Source: Glycine soja
Taxonomy: Eukaryota > Streptophyta > Magnoliopsida > Fabales > Fabaceae
Assembly (NCBI RefSeq): GCF_004193775.1
Contig: NC_041016.1
Span: 39,416,547-39,480,546, forward strand
DNA: 64,000 nucleotides
Direction of reading: 5' to 3'
The notes under the pieces were generated by a model, which was not told the DNA's origin, made no database searches, and saw only the letters and a list, made by a program, of their open reading frames with translations. Position 1 is the first letter of the stretch, and each line of letters opens with the position of its first letter. The translations under genes and the position numbers were made by a program. Shown here one piece after another: positions 23,801-36,339 of the stretch.

Positions 23801-26800
23801 GTCCTAACTTTTCACACGGATGTCCAATTCGGGCGCATATTATGTCAAAATGCTTGAAATTGAACAACGGAAGCTCTCTAGCAATTCAAATGGTCATAAC
23901 TTCCCTCGCATGTCCGATTCAGGCACATAACAAGTCGAGACGCTCGAAATTGAACAACGGAAGCTCTCGAGAAATTCAAATGGTCATAATTTTTCACACG
24001 GAGGTCCGATTTTGGCGCATAATATATCGAGACACCCGAAATTAAACAACGAAAGCTCTCGAGAAATTCAAATGGTCATAACTTTTAACTCAGACATCCG
24101 ATTCGGTCGCATCACATATCGAGACGCTCGAAATTGAACAACGGAAGCTCTCGAGAAATTCAAATGGTCATAACTTTTAATTTAGACATCCGATTCAGTC
24201 GCATCACATATCGAGATGCTCGAAATTGAACAACGGAAGCTCTTGAGAAATTCAAATGGTCATAACTTTTCACTCGAATGTCCGATTCAGGCGCATCACA
24301 TATCGAGACGCTCGAAATTGAACAACGGAAGCTCTCGAGAAATTCAAATGGTCATAACTTTTCACACGGAGGTCCGATTCAGACGGATAATATTTCGAGA
24401 TGCTCAAAATTGAACAACGGAAGCTCTCGAGAATTTCAAATGGTCATTACTTTTAAGTCGGATGTCCGATTTAGGCGCATCACATATAGAGACGCATAAT
24501 AAATTCAAATGGTCATAACTTTTCACACGAAGGTCAGATTCAGGCGAATAATAAATCGAGATGCTCGAAATTGAACAACGGAAGCTCTGGAGAAATTTAA
24601 CTCGTCATAAATTTTCACACGGATCTCCAATTCGGGCGCATATTATGTCGAAACGCTTGAAATTGAACAACGGAAGCTCTCTAGCAATTCAAATGGTCAT
24701 AACTTCCCTCGCATGTCCGATTCAGGCACACCACAAGTCGAGACGCTCGAAATTGAACAATGGAAGCTCTCGAGAAATTCAAATGGTCATAATTTTTCAC
24801 ACGGAGGTCCGATTTTGGCGCATAATATATCGAGACGCCCGAAATTAAACAACGAAAGCTCTCGAGAAATTCAAATGGTCATAACTATTAACTCAGACAT
24901 CCGATTTCGTCGCATCACATATCGAGATGCTTGAAATTTAACAACGGAAGCTCTCGAGAAATTCAAATGGTCATAAATTTTAACTCAGACATCCGATTCA
25001 GTCGCATCACATATCGAGATGACCGAAATTGAACAACGGAAGCTCTTGAGAAATTCAAATGGTCATAACTTTTCACTCGAATGTCCGATTCAGGCGCATC
25101 ACATATCGAGACGCTCGAACTTGAACAATGGAAGCTCTCAAGAAATTCAAATGGTCATAACTTTTCACACGGAGGTCCGATTCAGGCGCATAATATATCG
25201 AGATGCTCGAAATTGAACAACGGAAGCTCTCGAGAATTTCAAATGGTCATAACTTTTAAGTCGGATGTCGAATTCAGGCGCATCAGATATAGAGACGCTT
25301 GAAATTCAACAAGGAAGCTCTCAAGAAATTCAAATGGTCATAACTTTTCACACGAAGGTCAGATTCAGGCGCATAATAAATCGAGACGCTCGAAATTGAA
25401 CAACGGAAGCTCTCGAGAAATTTAGCTCGTCCTAACTTTTCACACGGATGTCCAATTCGGGCGCATATTATGTCGAAACGCTTGAAATTGAACAACGGAA
25501 GCTCTCTAGCAATTCAAATGGTCATAACTTCCCTCGCATGTCCGATTCAGGCACATAACAGTCGAACGCTCGAAATTGAACAACGGAAGCTCTCGAGAAA
25601 TTCAAATGGTCATAATTTTTCACACGAGGTCCGATTTTGGCACATAATATATCGAGACGCCCGAAATTAAACAACGAAGCTCTCGAGAAATTCAAATGGT
25701 CATAACTTTTAACTCAGACATCCGATTCGGTCGCATCACATATCGAGACGCTCGAAATTGAACAACGGAAGCTCTCGAGAAATTCAAATGGTCATAACTT
25801 TTAACTTAGACATCCGATTCAGTCGCATCACATATCGAGATGCTCGAAATTGAACAACGGAAGCTCTTGAGAAATTCAAATGGTCATAACTTTTCACTCG
25901 AATGTCCGATTCAGGCGCATCACATATCGAGACGCTCGAAATTGAACAACGGAAGCTCTCGAGAAATTCAAATGGTCATAACTTTTCACACGGAGGTCCG
26001 ATTCAGGCGCATAATATATCGAGATGCTCGAAATTGAACAACGGAAGCTCTCGAGAATTTCAAATGGTCATAACTTTTAAGTCGGATGTCGAATTCAGGC
26101 GCATCAGATATAGAGACGCTTGAAATTCAACAAGGAAGCTCTCAAGAAATTCAAATGGTCATAACTTTTCACACGAAGGTCAGATTCAGGGCATAAAAAT
26201 CGAGAGCTCGAAATTGAACAACGGAAGCTCTCGAGAAATTTAGCTCGTCATAACTTTTCACACGGATGTCCAATTCGGCGCATATTATGTCAAACGCTGA
26301 AATTGAACAACGGAACTCTCTAGCAATTCAAATGGTCATAACTTCCTCGCATGTCCGATTCAGGCCATAACAATCGAGACGCTCAAATTGAACAACGGAA
26401 GCTCTCGAGAAATTCAAATGGTCATAAATTTTAACTCAGACATCCGATTCAGTCGCATCACATATCGAGACGCTCGAAATTGAACAACGGAAGCTCTTGA
26501 GAAATTCAAATGGTCATAACTTTTACATCGAATGTCCGATTCAGGCGCATCACATATCGAGACGCTCGAAATGAACAACGGAAGCTCTGAGAATTCAAAT
26601 GGTCATAACTTTTAACACGGAGGTCCGATTCAGGCGCATCACATATCGAGATGCTCGAAATTGAACAACGGAAGCTCTCGAGAATTTCAAATGGTCATAA
26701 CTTTTAAGGCGGATGTCCGATTCAGGCGCATCACATATAGAGACGCATAATAAATTAAAAATGGTCATAACTTTTAACACGGAGGTCCGATTCAGGCGCA

Positions 26801-26940
26801 TAATATATCGAGACGCTTGAAATTGAACAACGGAAGCTCTGGAGAAATTCAGCTCGCATAACTTTTCACACGGATTTCCAATTCGGGCGCATATTATGTC
26901 GAAACGCTTGAAATTGAACAACGGAAGCTCTCTAGCAATT
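20844..26940 (+). repeat. CentGm higher-order repeat, about 820 bp (9-mer)
   Basis: A signature monomer (TATGTCGAAACGCTTG, then CTCTCTAGCAATTC, then CATAACTTCCCTCGC) recurs at about 20844, 22197, 23021, 23842, 24645, 25470 and 26287. The regular spacings are 803-825 bp, slightly under nine monomers because several units carry small deletions. The first interval is longer (1353 bp). Some units contain a 69-bp monomer lacking 23 bp (AGACGCATAATAAATTC at about 20477, 21310, 24493 and 26747). Copies are very similar, which points to recent homogenisation. Confidence 0.85.
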
Positions 26941-27042
26941 CAACGAATGCTCTCGAGAAATTCAATGGTCATAACTTTCACATGCGGAGGTTGATTCAGG
27001 CGCATAATATATCGAGACGCTCGAAATTGAACAACGAATGCT

Positions 27043-27142
27043 NNNNNNNNNNNNNNNNNNNNNNNNNNNNNNNNNNNNNNNNNNNNNNNNNNNNNNNNNN
27101 NNNNNNNNNNNNNNNNNNNNNNNNNNNNNNNNNNNNNNNNNN
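27043..27142. other. Assembly gap (100 N)
   Basis: Exactly 100 undetermined bases within the CentGm array, the usual placeholder for a gap of unknown size. The true array may be much longer than seen here. Confidence 0.98.
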
Positions 27143-29032
27143 CTCGATAAATTCAAATGGTCATAACTTGTCACACGGAAGTCCGATTCTTATGAATCAC
27201 ATATCGAGATGCTCAAAATTTAAAATCGAAAGCTCTTGATAAATTCAAATGGTCGTAACTTATCACATGGAAGTACGATTCAGGCGCATTATATATCAGG
27301 ACGCTCGAAATTGAAGAACGAATGCTCTCGAGAAATTCAAATGATCAAAACTTGTCACACGGAAGTCTGATTCTGGTGCATAATATATCAAGACGCTCGA
27401 AATTGAACATCGAATGCTCTCGAAAAATTCAAATGGTCATAACTTGTCACACGGAAGTCCGATTCTTGTGCATAATATATCCAGACGCTCGAAATTGAAC
27501 AATGAATGCTCTCGTGAAATTCAAATGGTCAGAACCTTTCAGAGGGAAGTCCGATTCAGGCGCATAATATATCGAGACGCTAGATATTATACAACGAATG
27601 CTCTCGAGAAATTCAAATAGTCATAACTTGTCACACGAAAGTCCGATTCAAGCGCATAATATATCGAGACGCTCGAAATTGAACAACGAATGCTCTCGAG
27701 AAATTCAAATGGTCATAACTTGTCACACGGATGTCCGATGCAGGCGCATAATATATCGAGACGCTCGAAATTGAATAACGAATGCTCACGAGAAATTCAA
27801 ATGGTCATAACTTGTCACACGGAAGTCCGATTCTGATGCATAATATATCGAGACGCTCAAAATTAAACAACGAATGCTCTCGAGAAATTCAAATGGTCAT
27901 AACTTATCACACGGAGGTCTGATTGAGGCGCATAATATATCGAGACGCTCGAAATTGAACAACGAATGCTCTCGAGAAATTCAAATGGTCATAACTTGTC
28001 ACACGGATGTCCGATTCAGGCACATAATATATCGAGACGCTCGAAATTGAACAACGAATGCTCACGAGAAATTCAAATGGTCATAACTTGTCACACGGAA
28101 GTCCAATTCTGGCGCATCACATATCGAGACACTCTAAATTCAAAACCGGAAGCTCTCGAGAAATTAAAATGGTCATAACTTGTCACACGAAAGTCCGATT
28201 CAGGCGCATAATATATCGAGACGCTCAAAATTGAACAACGAATGCTCTCGAGAAATTCATATGGTCATAACTTATCACACGGAGGTCTGATTCAGGCGCA
28301 TAATATATCGAGACGCTCGAAATTGAACAACGAATGCTCTCGAGAAATTCAAATGGTCATAACTTGTCACACGGAAGTCCGATTCTTGCGAATCACATAT
28401 CGAGATGCTCAAAATTTAAAATCGAAAGCTCTTGATAAATTCAAATGGTCGTAACTTATCACACGGAAGTACGATTCAGGCGCATTATATATCAGGACGC
28501 TCGAAATTGAAGAACGAATGCTCTCGAGAAATTCAAATGATCAAAACTTGTCACACGGAAGTCTGATTCTGGTGCATAATATATCAAGACGCTCGAAATT
28601 GAACATCGAATGCTCTCGAAAAATTCAAATGGTCATAACTTGTCACACGGAAGTCCGATTCTTGTGCATAATATATTGAGACGCTTGAAATTGAAAAACG
28701 AATGCTCTCGAGAAATTCAAATGGTCATAACTTGTCACACGGATGTCCGATTCAGGCGCATAATTTATTGAGACGTTCGAAATTGAACAATGAATGCTCA
28801 CGAGAAATTCAAATGGTCATAACTTGTCACACGGAAGTCCGATTCTGGTGCATAATATATCGAGACGCTCAAAGTTGAACAACGAATGCTCTCGAGAAAT
28901 TCATATGCTCATAACATGTCACACGGAGGTCTGATTCAGGATATTGTTCAATATCGAGACGCTCGAAATTGAACAACGAATGCTCTCGAGAAATTCAAAT
29001 GGTCATAACTTGTCACACGGAAGTCCGATTCT

Positions 29033-30600
29033 TGCGAATCACATATCGAGATTCTCAAAATTTAAAATCGAAAGCTCTAGATAAATTCAAATGGTCGTAA
29101 CATATCACACGGAAGTACGATTCAGGCGCATAATATATCAGGACGCTCGAAATTGAAGAACGAATGCTCTCGAGAAATTCAAATGATCAAAACTTGTCAC
29201 ACGAAAGTCTGATTCTGGTGCATAATATATCAAGACACTCGAAATTGAACATCGAATGCTCTCGAGAAATTCAAATGGTCATAACTTGTCACACGGAAGT
29301 CCGATTTTGGTGCATAATATATCCAGACGCTAGAAATTGAACATCGAATACTCTCGAGAAATTCAAATGGTCATAACTTCTCACACGGATGTCCGATTCA
29401 GGCGCATAATATATCCAGACACTCGAAATTGAACATCGGAAGCTCTCGAGAAATTCATATGGTCATAACAATTCACACGGAAGTCCGATTCTGGCGCATC
29501 ACATATCGACACGCTCTAAATTTAAAACCAGAAGCTCTTGAGAAATTCAAATGGTCATAACTTGTCACACGGAAGTCCGATTCAGGCGCATCACATATCC
29601 AGACGCTCTAACTTGAAATCCGGAAGCTCTCAAGAAATTAAAATGATCATAACTTGTCACACGGAAGTTCGATTCTGGCGCATCACATATCGAGACGCTT
29701 TAAATTGAAAACCGGAAGCTCTCGAGAAATTCATATGGTCATAACTTATCACACGGAGGTATGATTCAGGCGCATAATATATCGAGACGCTCGAAATTGA
29801 ACAACGAATGCTCTCGAGAAATTCAAATGGTCATAACTTGTCACACGGAAGTCCGATTCTTGCGAATCACATATTGAGATTCTCAAAATTTAAAATCGAA
29901 AGCTCTAGATAAATTCAAATGGTCGTAACTTATCACACGGAAGTACGATTCAGGCGCATAATATATCAGGACGCTCGAAATTGAAGAACGAATGCTCTCG
30001 AGAAATTCAAATGATCAAAACTTGTCACACGAAAGTCTGATTCTGGTGCATAATATATCAAGACGCTCGAAATTGAACATCGAATGCTCTCGAGAAATTC
30101 AAATGGTCATAACTTGTCACACGTAAGTCCGATTCTGGTGCATAATATATCAAGACGCTAGAAATTGAACATCGAATACTCTCGAGAAATTCAAATGGTC
30201 ATACCTTCTCACACGGATGTCCGATTCAGGCGGATAATATATCCAGACACTCGAAATTGAACATCGGAAGCTCTCGAGAAATTCCCATGGTCATAACTAT
30301 TCACACGGAAGTCCGATTCTGGCGCATCACATATCGACACGCTCTAAATTTAAAACCAGAAGCTCTCGAGAAATTCAAATGGTCATAACTTGTCACACGG
30401 AAGTCCGATTCAGGCGCATCACATATCCAGACGCTCTAACTTGAAATCCGGAAGCTCTCAAGAAATTAAAATGATCATAACTTGTCACACGGAAGTTCGA
30501 TTCTGGCGCATCACATATCGAGACGCTTTAAATTGAAAACCGGAAGCTCTCGAGAAATTCAAATGGTCATAACTTGTTACACGAAAGTCCGATTCAGGCA
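29033..30600 (+). repeat. 828-bp duplicated unit in the right CentGm block
   Basis: The marker TTTAAAATCGAAAGCTC with its neighbours occurs at 27221, 28417, 29063, 29891, 31271 and 32557. Spacings are 1196, 646, 828, 1380 and 1286 bp, close to 13, 7, 9, 15 and 14 monomers. The 29063 and 29891 units are almost identical over their length. This is an irregular higher-order structure, less uniform than in the left block. Confidence 0.7.
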
Positions 30601-33600
30601 CATAATATATCGAGACGCTCGAAATTGAACAACGAATGCTCTCGAGAAATTCAAATGGTCATAACTTGTCACCCGGAACTCCGATTCAGGTGCATACTCT
30701 ATTGAGACGCTCGAAATTGAACAACGAAAGCTCTCGAGAAATTCAAATGGTCAAAACTATTCACACGGAAGTTCGATTCATGCGGATAATATATCCAGAC
30801 GCTCGAAATTGAACAATGAATGCTCTCGTGAAATTCAAATGGTCAGAACCTTTCAGAGGGAAGTCCGATTCAGGCGCATAATATATCGAGACGCTAGATA
30901 TTATACAACGAATGCTCTCGAGAAATTCAAATGGTCATAACTTGTCACACGGATGTCCGATTCAGGCGCATAATATATCGAGACGCTCGAAATTGAACAA
31001 CGAATGCTCTCGAGAAATTCAAATGGTCATAACTTGTGACACCGATGTCCGATTCTGGTGCATAATATATCGAGACGCTCAAAATTGAACAACGAATGCT
31101 CTCGAGAAATTCAAATGGTCATAACTTATCACATGAAGGTCTGATTCAGGCGCACAATATATCGAGACGCTCGAAATTGAACAACGAATGCTCTCGAGAA
31201 ATTCAAATGGTCATAACTTGTCACACCGAAGTCCGATTCTTGCGCATCACATATCGAGACGCTCAAAATTTAAAATCGAAAGCTCTAGATAAATTCAAAT
31301 GGTCGTAACTTCTCACACGGAAGTACGATTCAGGCGCATAATATATCAGGACGCTCGAAATTGAAGAACGAATGCTCTCGAGAAATTCAAATGATCAAAA
31401 CTTGTCACACGGAAGTCTGATTCTGGTGCATAATATATCAAGACGCTCGAAATTGAACATCGAATGCTCTCGAGAAATTCAAATGGTCATAACTTGTCAC
31501 ACGGAAGTCCGATTCTGGTGCATAATATATCGAGACGCTCAAAATTGAACAACGAATGCTCTCGAGAAATTCAAATGGTCATAACTTATCACATGAAGGT
31601 CTGATTCAGGCGCACAATATATCGAGACGCTCGAAATTGAACAACGAATGCTCTCGAGAAATTCAAATGGTCATAACTTGTCACACGGAAATCCTATTAT
31701 GGCGCATCACATATCGAGACGCTCTAAATTCAAAACCGGAAGCTCTCGAGAAATTCAAATGGTCATAAGATGTCACATGGAAGTCCGATTCAGGCGCATA
31801 ATATATCAAGATGCTCGAAATTGAACAACGAATGCTCTGGAGAAATGCAAATGGTCATAACTTGTCACATGGAGGTCTGATTCAGGCGCATAATATCGAG
31901 ACGCTCTAAATTGAACAATGAATGCTCTCGAGAAATTGAAATGGTCATAACTTGTCACATGGATGTCCGATTCAGGCGAATAATATATCGAGATGCTCGA
32001 AATTGAGCAACAAATGCTCTCAAGATATTCAAATGGTCATAACATGTCACATGGAAGTCCGATTCAGGCGCATAACATATCGAGACGCTCTAAATTGAAA
32101 ATTGGAAGCTCTTGCGAAATTCAAGTGGTCATAAGATGTCACATGGAAGTCCGATTCAGGCGCATAATATATCAAGATGCTCGAAATTGAACAAAGAATT
32201 CTCTCGAGAAATTCAAATGGTCGCAACTTGTCACACGGAAGTCCGATTCTGGTGCATAATATATCGAGAGACTCGAAATTGAACAACGAATGCTCTCGAG
32301 AAATTCAAATGGTCATAACTTATCACACGGAAGTCTGATTCAGGCGCATAATATATCGAGACGCTCGAAATTGAACAACGAATGCTCTCGAGAAATTCAA
32401 ATGGTCACAACTTGTCACATGGAAGTCCGATTCTGGTGCATAATATATCGAGACACTCGAAATTGAACAACGAATGCTCTCGAGAAATTCAAATGGTCAT
32501 AACTTATCACACGGAAGTCTGATTCTTGCGCATCACATATCGAGAAGCTCAAAATTTAAAATCGAAAGCTCTAGATAAATTCAAATGGTCGTAACTTATC
32601 ACACGGAAGTCCGATTCAGGCGCATCACATATCATGACGCTCTAACTTGAAATCCGGAAGCTCTCGAAATTGAACAACGAATGCTCTCGAGAAATTCGAA
32701 TGGTCATAACTTTTCACACGAATGTCCGATTCAAGCGCATAATATATCCAGATACTTGAAATTGAACATCGGATGCTCTCGAGAAATTCCCATGGTCATA
32801 ACTTTTCACATGGAAGTCCGATTCTAGCGCATCACATATCGACACGCTCTAAATTTAAAACCGGAAGCTCTCGAGAAATTCAAATGGTCATAACTTGTCA
32901 CATGGAAACCGATTCAGGCGCATCACATATCCAGACGCTCTAACTTGAAATCCGGAAGCTCTCGAGAAATTAAAATGATCAAAACTTGTCACACGGAAGT
33001 CCGATTCTGGCGCATCACATATCGAGACGCTCTAAATTGAAAACCGGAAGCTCTCGAGAAATTCAAATGGTCATAACTTGTCACACGAAAGTCCGATTCA
33101 GGCGCATAATATATCCAGACACTCGAAATTGAACATCGGAAGCTCTCGAGAAATTCCCATGGCCATAACTTTTCACAAGGAAGTATGATTCTGGCGCATC
33201 ACATATCGACAAGCTCTAAATTGAAAACCGGAAGCTCTCGAGAAATTCAAATGGTCATAACATGTCACACGGAAGTCCGATTCAGGCGCATCACATATCA
33301 TGACGCTCTAACTTGAAATCCGGAAGCTCTCGAAAAATTAAAATGATCATAACTTGTCACACGGAAGTCCGATTCTGACGCATCACATATCGAGACGCTC
33401 TAAATTGAAAACCGGAAGCTTTCGAGAAATTCAAATGGTCATAACTTTTCACACGGAAGTGCAAATCAGGCGCATAATATATCGAGACGCTCGAAATTGA
33501 ACAACGAATGCTCTCGAGAAATTCAAATGGTTATAACTTGTCACACGGATGTCCGATTCAGGCGCATAATATATCGAGACGCTCGAAATTGAACAACGAA

Positions 33601-36147
33601 TGCTCTCGAGAAATTCAAATGGTCATAACTTGTCACACGGATGTCCAATTCAGGCGCATAATATATCAAGACGCACGAAATTGAACAACGAATGCACTCG
33701 AGAAATTAAAATGGTCATAACTTGTCACCCGGAAGTCCGATTCAGGCGCATACACTATTGAGACGCTCGAAGTTGAACAACGAAAGCTCTCGAGAAATTC
33801 AAATGGTCAAAACTTGTCACACGGAAGTTCGATTCAGGCGGATAATATATCCAGGTGCTCGAAATTGAACAATGGAAGCTCTCGATAATTTCAAATGGTC
33901 AGAACCTTTCAGAGGGAAGTCCGATTCAGGCGCATAATATATCGAGACGCTCGATATTGTACAACGAATGCTCTTGAGAAATTCAAATGGTCATAACTTG
34001 TCACACGGATGTCCGATTCAGGCGCATAATAAATTGAGACGCTCGAAATTGAACAACGAATGCTCTCGAGAAATTCAAATGGTTATAACTTGTCACACGG
34101 AAGTCCGATTCTGGTGCATAATATATCGAGACGATCGAAATTGAACAACGAATGTTCTCGAGAAATTCAAATGGTCATATCTTTTCACACGGATGTCTGA
34201 TTCAAGCGCATAATATATCCAGATACTTGAAATTGAACATCGGAAGCTCTCGAGAAATTCCCATGGTCATAACTTTTCACATGGAAGTCCGATTCAGGCG
34301 CATCACATATCGACACACTCTAAATTGAAAACCGGAAGCTCTCGAGAAATTCAAATGGTCATAACATGTCACACGGAAGTCCGATTCAGGCGCATCACAT
34401 ATCATGACGCTCTAACTTGAAATCCGGAAGCTCTCGAGAAATTAAAATGATCATAAATTGTCACACGGAAGTCCGATTCTGACGCATCACATATCGAGAC
34501 GCTCTAAATTGAAAACCGGAAGCTCTCGAGAAATTCAAATGGTCAAAACTTGTCACACGGAAGTTCGATTCAGGCGGATAATATATCCAGGCGCTCGAAA
34601 TTGAACAATGGAAGCTCTCGAGAATTTCAAATGGTCAGAACCTTTCAGAGGGAAGTCCGATTCAGGCGCATAATATATCGAGATGCTCGATATTGTACAA
34701 CGAATGCTCTTGAGAAATTCAAGTGGTCATAACTTGTCACATGGATGTCCGATTCAGGCGCATAATAAATCGAGACGCTCGAAATTGAACAACGAATGCT
34801 CTCGAGAAATTCAAATGGTTATAACTTGTTACACGGAAGTTCGATTCTGGTGCATAATATATCGAGACGATCGAAATTGAACAACGAATGCTCTCGAGAA
34901 ATTCGAATGGTCATAACTTTTCACACGGATGTCCGATTCAAGCGCATAATATATCCAGATACTTGAAATTGAACATCGGATGCTCTCGAGAAATTCCCAT
35001 GGTCATAACTTTTCACATGGAAGTCCGATTCTGGCGCATCACATATCGACACGCTCTAAATTTAAAACCGGAAGCTCTCGAGAAATTCAAATGGTCATAA
35101 CTTGTCACATGGAAACCGATTCAGGCGCATCACATATGCAGACGCTCTAACTTGAAATCCGGAAGCTCTCGAGAAATTAAAATGATCAAAACTTGTCACA
35201 CGGAAGTCCGATTCTGGCGCATCACATATCGAGACGCTCTAAATTGAAAACCGGAAGCTCTCGAGAAATTCAAATGGTCATAACTTGTCACACGAAAGTC
35301 CGATTCAGGCGCATAATATATCGAGACGCTCGAAATTGAACAACGAATGCTCTCGAGAAATTCAAATGGTCATAACTTGTCACCTGAAAGTCTGATTCAG
35401 GCGCATACTCTATTGAGACGCTCGAAATTGAACAACGAAAGCTCTCGAGAAATTCAAATGTTCAAAACTTGTCACACAGAAGTTCGATTCAGGCTGATAA
35501 TATATCCAGACGCTCGAAATTGAACAATGGAAGCTCTCGAGAAATTCAAATAGTCAGAACCTTTCAGAGGGAAGTCCGATTCAGGCGCATAATATATCGA
35601 GACGCTCGATATTGTACAACGAATGCTCTCGAGAAATTCAAATGGTCATAACTTGTCACACGGATGTCCTATTCAGGCGCATAATATATCGAGACACTCG
35701 AAATTGAACAAAAAATGCTCTCGAGAAATTCAAATGGTCATAACTTGTCACACGGAAGTCCGATTCTGGGGCATAATATATCGAGACGCTCGAATTTGAA
35801 CAACGAATGCTCTCGAGAAATTCAAATGGTCATAACTTATCACACGGAGGTCTGATTCAGGCGCATAATATATCGAGTCGCTCGAAATTGAACAACGAAT
35901 GCTCTCGAGAAATTCAAAATGGTCACAACTTGTCACACGGATGTCCGATTCAGACGCATACTATATCGAGACGCTCGAAATTGAACAACGAAAGCTCTCG
36001 AGAAATTCAAATGGTCATAACTTTTAGCACGAAAGTCCGATTCAGGCGCATAATTTATCCAGACGCTCGAAATTGAACAACGAAAGCTCTCGAGAAATTC
36101 AAATGCTCATATCTTTTCAAACGGAAGTCCGATTCAGGCATATATTC

Positions 36148-36339
36148 GGCAACAATTAATAGTCTTGGTAGTGCTTCTGCCTATGGGCCTTCATCTTTCT
36201 CCACTTGGGCCTTCAATCATCATAAATGGTAGCTATACAAATGACCTGCCTTGTGACAGGTTGGGCCTGTTTAAGTCTGCCTCTGGTCATGGGCCCTTCA
36301 AGTGCTTCATGGTCCTTGCCCTTAGTTGTGTCTTCATCA
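36148..36339 (-). repeat. Truncated 3' LTR of element C
   Basis: The first 192 bp of the LTR on the minus strand, starting TGATGAAGACAC at 36339 after the polypurine tract (36340-36352, minus strand AAGAAGGAGGGAG). It matches the 5' LTR of C up to CAACAATTAATAGTC, then breaks into CentGm. About 330 bp of LTR is missing. Confidence 0.85.

Larger units (their letters stand above)
10211..26940 (+). repeat. CentGm centromeric satellite, subfamily with GGAAGCTC
   Basis: About 180 head-to-tail monomers of 92 bp (for example 10731 to 10823, and 25948 to 26040). Landmarks in order are ACAACGGAAGCTCTCGAG, AAATGGTCATAACTTTTCAC, GGTCCGATTCAGGCGCAT and ATATATCGAGACGCTCG. I recognise this as the soybean centromeric repeat (SB92/CentGm). 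All monomers run in the same direction. The left part (10-20 kb) is heterogeneous; the right part (about 20.8-26.9 kb) is organised in a higher-order repeat. CentGm-1 and CentGm-2 are reported as 92 and 91 bp; both blocks here measure 92 bp, so I do not assign that split. Confidence 0.95.
26941..36147 (+). repeat. CentGm centromeric satellite, subfamily with CGAATGCTC
   Basis: About 99 monomers of 92 bp (27685 to 27777; 27961 to 28053) plus the gap. Diagnostic differences from the left block are ACAACGAATGCTCTCGAG in place of CGGAAGCTC, and CATAACTTGTCACACGGAAG in place of CTTTTCACACGGAGG. Orientation is unchanged. Several monomers lack the CAAC and read TTTAAAATCGAAAGC or TTGAAAACCGGAAGC. 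The right edge is a break into the truncated LTR of element C near 36147. Confidence 0.93.

Noticed and set aside
10211..36147. Many regularly spaced ORFs of 60-95 codons in the satellite (products with SRRSKLNNGSSREIQM)
   Set aside because: They follow from the 92-bp monomer: three monomers make 276 bp, so the same reading recurs with shifts. Both strands give similar sets and there is no start context or domain.
10211..36147. CRISPR-like array of short repeats
   Set aside because: Contiguous 92-bp monomers without unique spacers, in a plant genome with CRM elements; this is a satellite.
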